Positions 1 through 6,279 of a stretch of 12,761 nucleotides of DNA are shown here, piece after piece; positions within the stretch are counted from its first letter, which is position 1, and each line of letters starts with the position of its first letter. Source of the stretch: JARRRD01 sp046706685. Its GTDB lineage: Bacteria; Nitrospirota; Thermodesulfovibrionia; Thermodesulfovibrionales; UBA6898. The translations under genes were made by a program, and so were the position numbers. The stretch covers positions 1 through 12,761 of the forward strand of contig JBJKPE010000176.1 in NCBI GenBank assembly GCA_046706685.1, written 5' to 3'. Under the pieces are notes generated by a model that saw only the letters and a list, made by a program, of their open reading frames with translations, had not been told where the DNA came from and ran no database searches.

Positions 1-155
1 CGCTCGGCATCAGAGAGCAGATAATATTCCCCGAGATAGATTACGAGAAAGTCGAGATGGTGCACGGGCTTGATATTAATATCTGTACGTCTGCAACGAA
101 TGACAAAGAGAGCAAGGCGCTCCTGCGGCTCCTCGGGATTCCGTTCAGAAACTAG
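1..155 (+). CDS. rplE: 50S ribosomal protein L5, C-terminal part (5' end outside window)
   Basis: The first complete codon is at position 3, and the frame runs to a TAG at 153-155. About 50 residues are visible. They contain the L5 C-terminal block GIREQIIFPEIDYEKV followed by GLDINICTSA and end in LLGIPFRN, the typical end of bacterial L5. L5 binds 5S rRNA in the central protuberance of the 50S subunit and contacts the P-site tRNA region. Its place directly before rpsN matches the usual spc operon order (rplX, rplE, rpsN). The start and most of the gene lie upstream of the window, so only the C-terminus can be judged. Nothing in it looks broken. Confidence 0.95.
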   Translation, partial: LGIREQIIFPEIDYEKVEMVHGLDINICTSATNDKESKALLRLLGIPFRN

Positions 156-167
156 CGAGGTTCACAT

Positions 168-353
168 ATGGCAAAAACGAGCATTATAGAAAAATCGAAA
201 AGGAAGCCCAAGTTCGCGGTGAGGGCATACAACAGGTGTAAATTGTGCGGCAGACCAAGGGCCTATCTCAGGCAATTCGGGATGTGCCGTATCTGTTTCA
301 GAACGCTGGCGCTCCGTGGGCAGATACCCGGGGTGACGAAGTCGAGCTGGTAG
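168..353 (+). CDS. rpsN: 30S ribosomal protein S14, zinc-binding (type Z)
   Basis: S14 is a 61-residue protein of the 30S head that helps the late assembly of the 3' domain of 16S rRNA. This is the short zinc form. Cysteines C24, C27, C40 and C43 make a C-X2-C-X12-C-X2-C zinc ribbon, and the end GQIPGVTKSSW is the family C-terminus. The zinc-free form is about 100 residues and lacks these cysteines. The ATG at 168 follows a GAGGT at 157-161 by six bases and gives the standard N-terminus MAKTS. It sits 12 bases after rplE, in normal spc order. Identification is certain by length, motif and context. Confidence 0.97.
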   Translation: MAKTSIIEKSKRKPKFAVRAYNRCKLCGRPRAYLRQFGMCRICFRTLALRGQIPGVTKSSW

Positions 354-378
354 TGCAGGCGCAGGGGGTGAATAAAGA

Positions 379-774
379 ATGTTAACAGATCCAATAGCAG
401 ACATGCTCACGAGAATAAGAAATGCGGTTCTCATAAGGGCCGAAAAGGTCGATATCCCGGCTTCAAGGATGAAGCTGGAGATAGCAAAGATTTTGAAGGA
501 AGAGGGTTTCATCAGGGCCTATAAGATTTTGAAGGACAAAAAACAGGGTATTTTGAGGATAACACTGAAGTATACGCAGAACAATGAGGCGGTGATTTCC
601 GGCCTCAAGAGAGTGAGCAAGCCCGGCAGAAGGGTTTACACAGGCAAGGACGCCATTCCGAGCGTACTGGGAGGCGTGGGGATATCAGTAGTCTCCACAT
701 CCATGGGGGTTCTCGGAGACAAGGCATGCCGGCGCGAAAAGGTGGGCGGAGAAGTTCTCTGCTATATCTGGTAA
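379..774 (+). CDS. rpsH: 30S ribosomal protein S8
   Basis: S8 is a primary 16S rRNA binding protein of the central domain. In E. coli it also represses translation of the spc operon by binding a leader-like site near rplE. The 131-residue length is normal. The N-terminus MLTDPIADMLTRIRNA is characteristic. The C-terminal block has the conserved Ser-Thr-Ser at 106-108 (GISVVSTSMG) and the end KVGGEVLCYIW, which forms the RNA-binding surface. An AGGGGG at 363-368 lies 10 bases before the ATG. The gene lies between rpsN and rplF, as expected. I did not search for an S8 autoregulatory site, because it would lie mostly upstream of the window. Confidence 0.97.
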   Translation: MLTDPIADMLTRIRNAVLIRAEKVDIPASRMKLEIAKILKEEGFIRAYKILKDKKQGILRITLKYTQNNEAVISGLKRVSKPGRRVYTGKDAIPSVLGGVGISVVSTSMGVLGDKACRREKVGGEVLCYIW

Positions 775-786
775 AGGAGAATCAGG

Positions 787-1329
787 ATGTCGAGAATCGG
801 AAAGAAACCAGTAGATATTCCGGCGGGTGTCGACGTGAAACTGCTGGATAACAATATAACTGTGAAGGGGCCCAAAGGCGAGCTCAGATGGAGCGTTCCA
901 TCCGGGGCTCTGGTATCCGTGAAAGACAAGAGGTTGATTGTCGAGAGAACGGGAGACATCAAGAAGGTGAGGGCGCTCCACGGTCTTACAAGAAGCATTA
1001 TCGCAAATATGGTGCAGGGGGTAACCCAGGGTTACCAGCGCGTTCTCGATATCACGGGTGTTGGATACAGGGCGCAGGTCCAGGGGAAAAAGGTACTGCT
1101 TTCGCTGGGGTATTCACATCCGGTTGAGTTTCAGCTCCCCGACGGGATAAGCGCGGCAGTGGACCAGAAGCAGACCCAGATTACACTCGCGGGCATCGAC
1201 AAGCAGAGGATAGGACAGGCGGCGGCTGATCTCAGGTCCCTCAGGGTCCCTGATGCATATAAAGGCAAGGGTATCCGGTATTCTGGCGTGCGGCTGAAGC
1301 TCAAAGTAGGCAAAACCGGGAAAAAATAG
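787..1329 (+). CDS. rplF: 50S ribosomal protein L6
   Basis: L6 binds 23S rRNA helix 97 near the sarcin-ricin loop, at the base of the L7/L12 stalk, and supports the factor-binding centre. The protein has 180 residues, the usual size. The N-terminus MSRIGKKPVDIPAGV and the C-terminal signature PDAYKGKGIRY (residues 155-165) are diagnostic. The basic tail KVGKTGKK ends the second L6 repeat domain. An AAGGAG at 774-779 overlaps the rpsH stop codon and lies seven bases before the ATG, so translation is probably coupled to rpsH. A 55-base gap with a small hairpin follows before rplR. Confidence 0.97.
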   Translation: MSRIGKKPVDIPAGVDVKLLDNNITVKGPKGELRWSVPSGALVSVKDKRLIVERTGDIKKVRALHGLTRSIIANMVQGVTQGYQRVLDITGVGYRAQVQGKKVLLSLGYSHPVEFQLPDGISAAVDQKQTQITLAGIDKQRIGQAAADLRSLRVPDAYKGKGIRYSGVRLKLKVGKTGKK

Positions 1330-1343
1330 TTTTTAGCTTTGTC

Positions 1344-1365
1344 TCTCTGATTTTGGAACCAGAGA
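1344..1365 (+). other. Small hairpin in the rplF-rplR gap
   Basis: TCTCTG (1344-1349) can pair perfectly with CAGAGA (1360-1365) around a 10-base loop. GTC at 1341-1343 and GAC at 1369-1371 could add a lower stem across an internal loop. It lies just before the rplR Shine-Dalgarno AGGAGG (1374-1379). There is no T-run after it, so it is not an intrinsic terminator. It may be an RNA processing or translational control element, or chance; only the pairing is seen. Confidence 0.3.
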
Positions 1366-1384
1366 ACAGACGCAGGAGGCGAGA

Positions 1385-1747
1385 TTGGTAAAGAGCAGGG
1401 AAGAAGGCAGGCAGCGACGCCATAGTCGGATAAGAAAGAAGGTCACCGGGCTGAAAGAGCGGCCGAGGTTCTCCGTATATAGGAGCTTGAACCATATTTA
1501 CGCGCAGATTATCGACGATACGGAGGGGAGGACACTCGTGGCCGCCTCGAGTTTCGACAGTCAGGTAAAGGATATGAAGCAGCATAAGGGCAATATCAAG
1601 ACGGCACGAGAAGTAGGAACGCTCGTTGCGAACAAGGCCCGCGAGAAGGGGATTAAGCAGGTTGTTTTTGACAGAAGTGGATATCTCTATCATGGAAGAA
1701 TAAAAGCATTGGCTGACGCGGCGAGAGAGGCCGGACTGGAGTTTTAA
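1385..1747 (+). CDS. rplR: 50S ribosomal protein L18
   Basis: L18 binds 5S rRNA and, with L5, attaches it to the 50S central protuberance. The 120-residue product shows the family pattern: a basic N-terminal tail (REEGRQRRHSRIRKK), then RPRFSVYRSLNHIYAQIIDD, and the C-terminal block VVFDRSGYLYHGRIKALADAAREAGLEF in two parts around residue 95. The start is TTG at 1385, five bases after a strong AGGAGG (1374-1379). No ATG or GTG gives a comparable N-terminus. TTG is unusual for such a highly expressed gene but is supported by the ribosome binding site. The next gene, rpsE, follows within 30 bases. Confidence 0.95.
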   Translation: MVKSREEGRQRRHSRIRKKVTGLKERPRFSVYRSLNHIYAQIIDDTEGRTLVAASSFDSQVKDMKQHKGNIKTAREVGTLVANKAREKGIKQVVFDRSGYLYHGRIKALADAAREAGLEF

Positions 1748-1776
1748 TATGATTGAAAACCGTGCAAGGAGGTAAG

Positions 1777-2286
1777 GTGGGAAGGATTGACCCCGAAGGT
1801 TTAACCTTAAAGGACAAGGTTGTTTACATAAACAGGGTGGCGAAGGTTGTTAAGGGAGGAAGACGGTTTTCCTTTAGCGCCCTGGTTGTAGTCGGAGACG
1901 GTGAGGGTACGGTAGGTATGGGCAAGGGCAAGGCATCCGAGGTTCCGGAAGCCATAAGGAAGGCGGTCGAGCAGGCAAAGAAATCCCTTCTGAAGTTCCC
2001 CTTGCGGGATGGAACGATACCTCACAGGGTCATCGGCAAGTTCGGTTCCGGAACTGTTATAATGAACCCGGCCCAGAAAGGGACAGGACTTATTGCGGGA
2101 GGAGCTGTGAGAGCCATTCTTGAAGTCGCCGGGATACAGGACATCGTTGCGAAATCGCTCGGCAACCATAACCCCTTCAACACTGTGCATGCGACAATCG
2201 ACGGCCTGGTGAACCTCAAAGACCCTGAATATGTGGTGAAACTGAGGGGCAAGGGCGAGGAAGAGGCGCAGGAGGCGAACGGTTAA
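1777..2286 (+). CDS. rpsE: 30S ribosomal protein S5
   Basis: S5 lies at the mRNA entry side of the 30S subunit and affects decoding accuracy and mRNA unwinding. I start it at GTG 1777, giving 169 residues beginning MGRIDPEGLTLKDKVV. This aligns with the Bacillus S5 start (MRRIDPSKLEL) and follows AAGGAGGT at 1766-1773, although the spacing is short. An upstream in-frame TTG at 1753 would add eight residues with weaker support. The S5 double-stranded RNA-binding region spans about residues 27-60 (GGRRFSFSALVVVGDGEG, then VPEAI). The C-terminal domain has GTGLIAGGAVRAILEVAGI. The stop at 2284-2286 directly abuts the rpmD start. Confidence 0.94.
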   Translation: MGRIDPEGLTLKDKVVYINRVAKVVKGGRRFSFSALVVVGDGEGTVGMGKGKASEVPEAIRKAVEQAKKSLLKFPLRDGTIPHRVIGKFGSGTVIMNPAQKGTGLIAGGAVRAILEVAGIQDIVAKSLGNHNPFNTVHATIDGLVNLKDPEYVVKLRGKGEEEAQEANG

Positions 2287-2466
2287 ATGTTAAGGATAGT
2301 TTTGAAACGCAGCTATATAGGAATTCCGGAAAAACAGAGAAAGGTTCTTGCGGCGCTTGGGTTGAAAAAGATCAGAAGTGCCGTTAGAAAGGCTGACGAC
2401 GATTCGACAAAGGGCATGATAAGCAAGGTTTCGCACCTGGTCGCAGTCGAAAAAATCGAAGACTAG
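2287..2466 (+). CDS. rpmD: 50S ribosomal protein L30
   Basis: This is a short gene of 59 codons plus stop. L30 is a small globular protein on the 50S surface that contacts 23S rRNA. The product begins MLRIVLKRSYIGIPEKQRKV and continues with LAALGLKKIRSAV, the classic L30 pattern: an RSxIG-type strand, then a helix and a LGLxKI motif. The ATG begins on the base after the rpsE TAA. Its likely ribosome binding site, AGGAGG at 2270-2275, is inside the rpsE coding end, so translation is probably coupled to rpsE. It ends with TAG at 2464-2466. Not every bacterium keeps L30; this one does. Confidence 0.95.
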   Translation: MLRIVLKRSYIGIPEKQRKVLAALGLKKIRSAVRKADDDSTKGMISKVSHLVAVEKIED

Positions 2467-2487
2467 TCTGGAGGATTGGCGTTTATT

Positions 2488-2928
2488 ATGAGGATAGAAG
2501 ACTTAAAGCCGGCCGCGGGAAGCACAAAGCGGACCAAGAGAGTAGGAAGGGGCGTCGGCTCCGGGCTCGGAAAGACATCGGGAAAAGGGCATAAGGGGCA
2601 GAAGGCCAGGTCGGGCGGCGGTACCGGCCCCGGATTTGAGGGCGGACAGATGCCCCTCCAGAGAAGGCTTCCCAAGAGAGGGTTCAAGAACAGGTTCGGC
2701 ATAGAATACGCCGTTGTCAATCTCGACAAGATTAACGGTTTGACAGAATATAATGAAGTCACCCCGGAACTTCTTCTGCAGAAGAGGATAGTGAGGGATG
2801 CAAAGGACGGCATCAAGATACTGGGTGATGGGAAGTTAGAAAGGGCTGTTACGGTAAAGGCTACTGCATTCAGCGCCAGGGCGGCTGAGAAGATCGTGGC
2901 GGCCGGCGGCAAAGCCGAGGTGATCTAG
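2488..2928 (+). CDS. rplO: 50S ribosomal protein L15
   Basis: L15 is a late-assembly 50S protein with a long, basic, glycine-rich N-terminal extension that runs into the subunit interior. I choose ATG 2488, giving 146 residues starting MRIEDLKPAAGSTKRTKRVG, which matches the family start. A TTG at 2476 is in frame, but it lies one base after the GGAGG (2470-2474) and adds four unconserved residues. The extension shows RGVGSGLGKTSGKGHKGQKAR (residues 21-41). The C-terminal part, ILGDGKLERAVTVKA then AAEKIVAAGGKAEVI, is the conserved L15 domain. The spacing from GGAGG to this ATG is long (13 bases). secY starts one base after the stop. Confidence 0.95.
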   Translation: MRIEDLKPAAGSTKRTKRVGRGVGSGLGKTSGKGHKGQKARSGGGTGPGFEGGQMPLQRRLPKRGFKNRFGIEYAVVNLDKINGLTEYNEVTPELLLQKRIVRDAKDGIKILGDGKLERAVTVKATAFSARAAEKIVAAGGKAEVI

Positions 2929-2929
2929 A

Positions 2930-4237
2930 TTGCGTCTTATTTCGAACCTCCAGAATATTTTCAAGATAACGGAGCTGAAAAACAGGATTCTCTTCACGCT
3001 CGCACTGCTTGCTGTGTACAGGATAGGATGCCATGTGCCTACCCCCGGGATAAACGGGGATGAACTGAGCAAGTTCCTGGCCGCAAAGGGCGGCGCTGTC
3101 ATGGGGTTCTTCGACATGTTTTCCGGAGGCGCACTGTCGAAGGTGACGATTTTTGCCCTCGGGATCATGCCTTATATCAGTGCTTCGATCATCATGCAGC
3201 TGCTTACGGTCGTCATTCCCGCCGTCGGTAAACTCGCCAAGGAGGGTGAAGAAGGCCACAAGATAATCACAAAATATACCCGCTACGGCACAATCCTTAT
3301 CAGCGCGATACAGTCTTTCGGTATCGCTGTCGGCCTGGAAGGTATGTCCCAGGGCGCGTTCGTGACGAACCCGGGATGGTCCTTCAGGCTGGTGACGATG
3401 ATCACGCTGACGTCCGGCACCGCCTTTATCATGTGGCTGGGCGAGCAGATTACTGAGAGAGGCATTGGCAACGGTATATCACTTATAATATTCGCCGCGA
3501 TCGTGGCACGTTTTCCATCGGCGGTCGTCAGCACGATCAGACTGGTGAAGGCGGGAGAACTTTCCCTCCTTTTTCTTATTGCTCTGTTCGTACTGATGGT
3601 TGCTGTGATAGGCGCCATAATATACATGGAAAAAGGGCAGAGGAAAATACCCGTTCAGTACGCCAAGAGGGTTGTGGGGAGGAAGGTTTATGGCGGGCAG
3701 TCGACTCACCTGCCGCTCAAGATAAATACGGCCGGAGTTATACCGCCGATTTTTGCTTCGTCCATTATCATGTTTCCTGCCACAGTTGCCGGATTCATAG
3801 CCATCCCCTGGGTGCAGTCGCTGGCGCGTCATATGTCTCCCGGGACTGTCTCGTATACGATTTTATACGTCAGCATGATTTTCTTTTTCTCCTATTTTTA
3901 TACGGCCATTGTTTTTAATCCCGTGGATATTGCGGATAACCTCAAGAAATACGGGGGCTATGTCCCCGGTATAAGACCAGGGCAGAAGACTTCAGAATAT
4001 CTATACAGGGTGCTGTCAAGGCTGACATTTGTGGGCTCGATATACCTCGCCATAGTCTGCGTAATCCCCGAGATCCTCATAACGAAATTCGGGGTGCCCT
4101 TCTATTTCGGCGGCACGTCCCTTCTTATTGCCGTGGGCGTTGCCCTTGACACGGTCTCGCAGATTGAGTCCCATCTGGTCACAAGATCCTATGAGGGGTT
4201 TTTGAAAAAAGGGAAATTCAGGGGCAGAAAGGCCTGA
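2930..4237 (+). CDS. secY: Preprotein translocase subunit SecY
   Basis: SecY is the channel of the SecYEG translocon in the cytoplasmic membrane. It threads unfolded secretory proteins and inserts membrane proteins, together with SecA or the ribosome. The 435 residues show about ten hydrophobic segments. The plug region is near residues 61-75 (FFDMFSGGALSKV), followed by ALGIMPYISASIIMQLL. Cytoplasmic loop 4 carries EKGQRKIPVQYAKR (234-247). Loop 5 carries YVPGIRPGQKT (344-354), with the conserved arginine R349. The tail is VSQIESHLVTRSYEGFLKKG. The start is TTG at 2930, nine bases after GAGG (2917-2920) and one base after the rplO stop. The usual partner adk does not follow; map does. Confidence 0.97.
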   Translation: MRLISNLQNIFKITELKNRILFTLALLAVYRIGCHVPTPGINGDELSKFLAAKGGAVMGFFDMFSGGALSKVTIFALGIMPYISASIIMQLLTVVIPAVGKLAKEGEEGHKIITKYTRYGTILISAIQSFGIAVGLEGMSQGAFVTNPGWSFRLVTMITLTSGTAFIMWLGEQITERGIGNGISLIIFAAIVARFPSAVVSTIRLVKAGELSLLFLIALFVLMVAVIGAIIYMEKGQRKIPVQYAKRVVGRKVYGGQSTHLPLKINTAGVIPPIFASSIIMFPATVAGFIAIPWVQSLARHMSPGTVSYTILYVSMIFFFSYFYTAIVFNPVDIADNLKKYGGYVPGIRPGQKTSEYLYRVLSRLTFVGSIYLAIVCVIPEILITKFGVPFYFGGTSLLIAVGVALDTVSQIESHLVTRSYEGFLKKGKFRGRKA

Positions 4238-4280
4238 GGCCGAGTGCTTGCCCCGGCTGTTTTGCTAACAATCCGGCCGC

Positions 4281-5054
4281 ATGAAATGGATGCATAAAAA
4301 TTCAGTGATTGTTCTTAAGTCTCCTGAGGAGATTAAAAAAATGGCCGATGCCGGCCGCATAGTTGGAGAGGTATTGGAGTCCTTGAAAGAAATAGTAACT
4401 GCAGGGATGACTACAAGAGAGATCGAGACCTATGCCGTTGAACGGATAAGGGCGCGGGGCGGCGTACCGGCGTTTAAGGGATACAGGGGATACCCGGGCA
4501 GCATCTGCACTTCCGTCAACGAGCAGGTGGTGCACGGCATACCGTCGTCGCACAGGCTTAAGGAAGGTGACATTATAAGTGTCGACCTCGGGGTGTATAT
4601 GAACGGTTTCTATGGTGACGCCGCTCTGACGATACCCGTGGGCACCGTCGACGCCGAAGCCGCCGAGTTGATCAGGGTGACCGAAGAGGCTCTCTATCTC
4701 GGAATTGGGAACGCCGTGGAAGGGAACCGCCTTTACGATATATCCAGCGCTATACAGAAACATGTCGAGCGGCATGGATTTTCCGTGGTCAGGCTCTTCG
4801 TTGGCCACGGAATCGGCAGGGAGCTGCATGAGGAGCCGCAGATACCCAATTACGGAACAGCGGGACAGGGGGCACGGCTCAGGAAGGGAATGGCGCTTGC
4901 CATAGAGCCGATGGTTAATGCAGGGTCGCACGAGGTGAGGATTCTCGACGACGGGTGGACTGCGGTGACCGCCGACGGGAAAAGATCGGCTCATTTCGAG
5001 CATACCGTAGTGGTGACGTCGGGGAAGCCTCAGATCTTGACTAAATTTAACTAA
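4281..5054 (+). CDS. map: Methionine aminopeptidase, type I
   Basis: This cytoplasmic metalloenzyme removes the initiator methionine from new proteins whose second residue is small. All catalytic residues of the pita-bread fold are present, numbered from ATG 4281: H85 (VVHGIP), metal ligands D102 (VDLG), D113 (YGDAA), H176 (GHGIG), E209 (AIEP) and E240 (FEHT). There is no N-terminal SH3-type zinc region, so it is the simple type Ia form. The start is uncertain. GTG at 4305 would give MIVLKSPEEI, which fits the family better (249 residues), but neither start has a clear Shine-Dalgarno sequence. It lies 43 bases after secY, where adk is normally found first, and 21 bases before infA. Confidence 0.94.
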   Translation: MKWMHKNSVIVLKSPEEIKKMADAGRIVGEVLESLKEIVTAGMTTREIETYAVERIRARGGVPAFKGYRGYPGSICTSVNEQVVHGIPSSHRLKEGDIISVDLGVYMNGFYGDAALTIPVGTVDAEAAELIRVTEEALYLGIGNAVEGNRLYDISSAIQKHVERHGFSVVRLFVGHGIGRELHEEPQIPNYGTAGQGARLRKGMALAIEPMVNAGSHEVRILDDGWTAVTADGKRSAHFEHTVVVTSGKPQILTKFN

Positions 5055-5075
5055 GGGGATTACAATAAACGTTTC

Positions 5076-5294
5076 ATGGCAAAAGAAGATAACATCGAAG
5101 TACAGGGAACGGTCCTAGAGACCCTCCCGAATGCCACTTTCAGGGTCGAACTGGAAAACGGGCAGACCATTCTTGCATACGTCTCCGGCAAGATGCGGAT
5201 GCATTTCATAAAGATTCTGCCGGGAGACAAGGTTACGGTGGAACTGTCGCCTTACGACCTGACGAAAGGGCGAATCACATACAGGTTTAAATAG
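5076..5294 (+). CDS. infA: Translation initiation factor IF-1
   Basis: IF-1 is a small OB-fold protein that binds the 30S A site and helps IF-2 and IF-3 select the initiator tRNA. The product has 72 residues, the standard length. The start MAKEDNIEVQGTVLETLPN and the later LENGQTILAYVSGKMR, GDKVTVELSPYDLTKGRI and YRFK are near-universal IF-1 sequence. ATG 5076 is the conserved start. The best Shine-Dalgarno-like run, AAGGGG at 5053-5058, overlaps the map stop and is rather far away (17 bases), so initiation may depend on coupling to map. The order map, infA, rpmJ is typical of Firmicutes and many other phyla. Confidence 0.97.
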   Translation: MAKEDNIEVQGTVLETLPNATFRVELENGQTILAYVSGKMRMHFIKILPGDKVTVELSPYDLTKGRITYRFK

Positions 5295-5320
5295 AGATAT
5301 ATTAACGACAAGGAGTAACC

Positions 5321-5434
5321 ATGAAAGTCCGTTCGTCAGTAAAACCGATGTGTGCTAAGTGCAGAGTAATAAAGCGAAAAGGTGTTATCCGGATAATCTG
5401 CGATAATCCCAAACACAAGCAGAGGCAGGGATAG
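5321..5434 (+). CDS. rpmJ: 50S ribosomal protein L36, zinc-binding
   Basis: This is a short gene of 37 codons plus a TAG stop at 5432-5434. L36 is a zinc-ribbon protein that stabilises 23S rRNA helices near the 50S factor-binding side. The sequence begins MKVRSSVKPMCAKCRVIKRK and then has ICDNPKHKQRQG. Residues C11, C14, C27 and H32 form the zinc site, so this is the zinc-dependent form rather than the zinc-free paralogue. A good AGGAG at 5311-5315 lies five bases before the ATG. It is the last gene before the 78-base leader-like gap in front of rpsM. Confidence 0.97.
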   Translation: MKVRSSVKPMCAKCRVIKRKGVIRIICDNPKHKQRQG

Positions 5435-5493
5435 GCCCCATGGGGCTCTATATATGGAGGGCAGACCGCGGATGTTTTCGGGAATGCTCCGAA
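5435..5493 (+). promoter_or_regulatory. Structured leader-like gap between rpmJ and rpsM
   Basis: The 78-base gap holds a perfect 12-base palindrome, GCCCCATGGGGC (5435-5446), starting right after the rpmJ stop. It also holds a hairpin with stem TTCGG/CCGAA (5477-5481 and 5489-5493) and a 7-base loop, just before the rpsM Shine-Dalgarno. GCCC at 5435-5438 could instead pair with GGGC at 5459-5462, so alternative folds are possible. In E. coli, S4 represses the alpha operon at a pseudoknot in the rpsM leader, and this gap is at the equivalent place. I see no promoter and no T-run. That it is an S4 target is inference. Confidence 0.3.
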
Positions 5494-5512
5494 CAAGTAG
5501 AGGAGGTTTATA

Positions 5513-5887
5513 GTGGCTAGAATCGCTGGAGTTGATCTGCCCAAGAATGAACGCATTGAAATAGGGTTGACGCGGATATTCGGTGTCGGCAGGTCTCTGT
5601 CTAAGAAAATCCTCGAAGAGGTGAATGTGAGTCCCGCCATCAGGGTCAAAGACCTTTCTGACGAGGACGCAGTCAAGATAAGGTCGATCATCGAGAGGGA
5701 TTACAGGGTTGAAGGTGATCTGAGACGTGATATCTCCATGAATATAAAGAGACTTATAGATATCGGCAGCTACCGGGGGTCAAGGCACAGATCCGCTCTG
5801 CCGGCGCGGGGCCAGAGGACGAAGACGAACGCCCGAACGAGGAAGGGACCGCGGAAGGCCGTAGTAGGAAAGAAGAAGGAGGCGTGA
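5513..5887 (+). CDS. rpsM: 30S ribosomal protein S13
   Basis: S13 sits in the 30S head, contacts the P-site tRNA through its C-terminal tail and forms bridges to the 50S subunit. The product has 124 residues. It starts MARIAGVDLPKNERIEIGLT, has the helix-hairpin-helix region at IFGVGRSLSKKIL, and ends in the basic tail RGQRTKTNARTRKGPRK (99-115). The start is GTG 5513, six bases after AGGAGG (5501-5506). Within the signature, residues 91-98 read RHRSALPA where most bacteria have RHR[RK]GLPV, so three usually conserved positions differ. The stop is TGA, showing that TGA is used as an ordinary stop in this genome. Confidence 0.96.
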   Translation: MARIAGVDLPKNERIEIGLTRIFGVGRSLSKKILEEVNVSPAIRVKDLSDEDAVKIRSIIERDYRVEGDLRRDISMNIKRLIDIGSYRGSRHRSALPARGQRTKTNARTRKGPRKAVVGKKKEA

Positions 5888-5891
5888 GTTA

Positions 5892-6278
5892 ATGGCGCAG
5901 AGGAAAAAAGGAGTCAAGAAAGAGAAGAAGCATATAGCCAGCGGGGCGGCCTATATTCAGGCTACCTTTAATAATACCATAGTGACCATAACTGACCCTG
6001 CCGGCGGGGTGGTCACCTGGGCGAGTGCCGGCAACCTGGGATTTAAGGGCTCCAGGAAGTCTACACCATATGCCGCGCAGATGGCGGCGGAGTCAGCGGC
6101 GAAGAAGGCGATCGACTTTGGTATGAGACAGGTCGATGTGTATGTAAAGGGGCCGGGAGCCGGAAGAGAGTCGGCCATAAGGGCACTACAGGCCGCAGGC
6201 CTTGATATAAACTTGATTAAGGATGTCACGCCTGTGCCACACAATGGTTGCAGGCCGCCCAAGAGGAGGAGGGTATAA
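5892..6278 (+). CDS. rpsK: 30S ribosomal protein S11
   Basis: S11 lies on the 30S platform and, with S7, shapes the E site and the mRNA exit channel. The 128-residue length is normal. The basic N-terminus is followed by AYIQATFNNTIVTITDPAG (residues 20-38), then SAGNLGFKGSRKSTPYAAQ, VYVKGPGAGRESAIRAL (84-99) and the invariant end VTPVPHNGCRPPKRRRV. ATG 5892 follows AAGGAGG (5877-5883), which lies inside the end of rpsM, by eight bases. The gap to rpsM is four bases. The stop TAA at 6276-6278 is one base away from the rpsD start. Confidence 0.97.
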   Translation: MAQRKKGVKKEKKHIASGAAYIQATFNNTIVTITDPAGGVVTWASAGNLGFKGSRKSTPYAAQMAAESAAKKAIDFGMRQVDVYVKGPGAGRESAIRALQAAGLDINLIKDVTPVPHNGCRPPKRRRV

Positions 6279-6279
6279 A

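Noticed and set aside
4302..5003. Minus-strand open frame (233 codons) opposite map
   Set aside because: map on the + strand has every catalytic residue. The antisense product matches no family I know and has no ribosome binding site or context.
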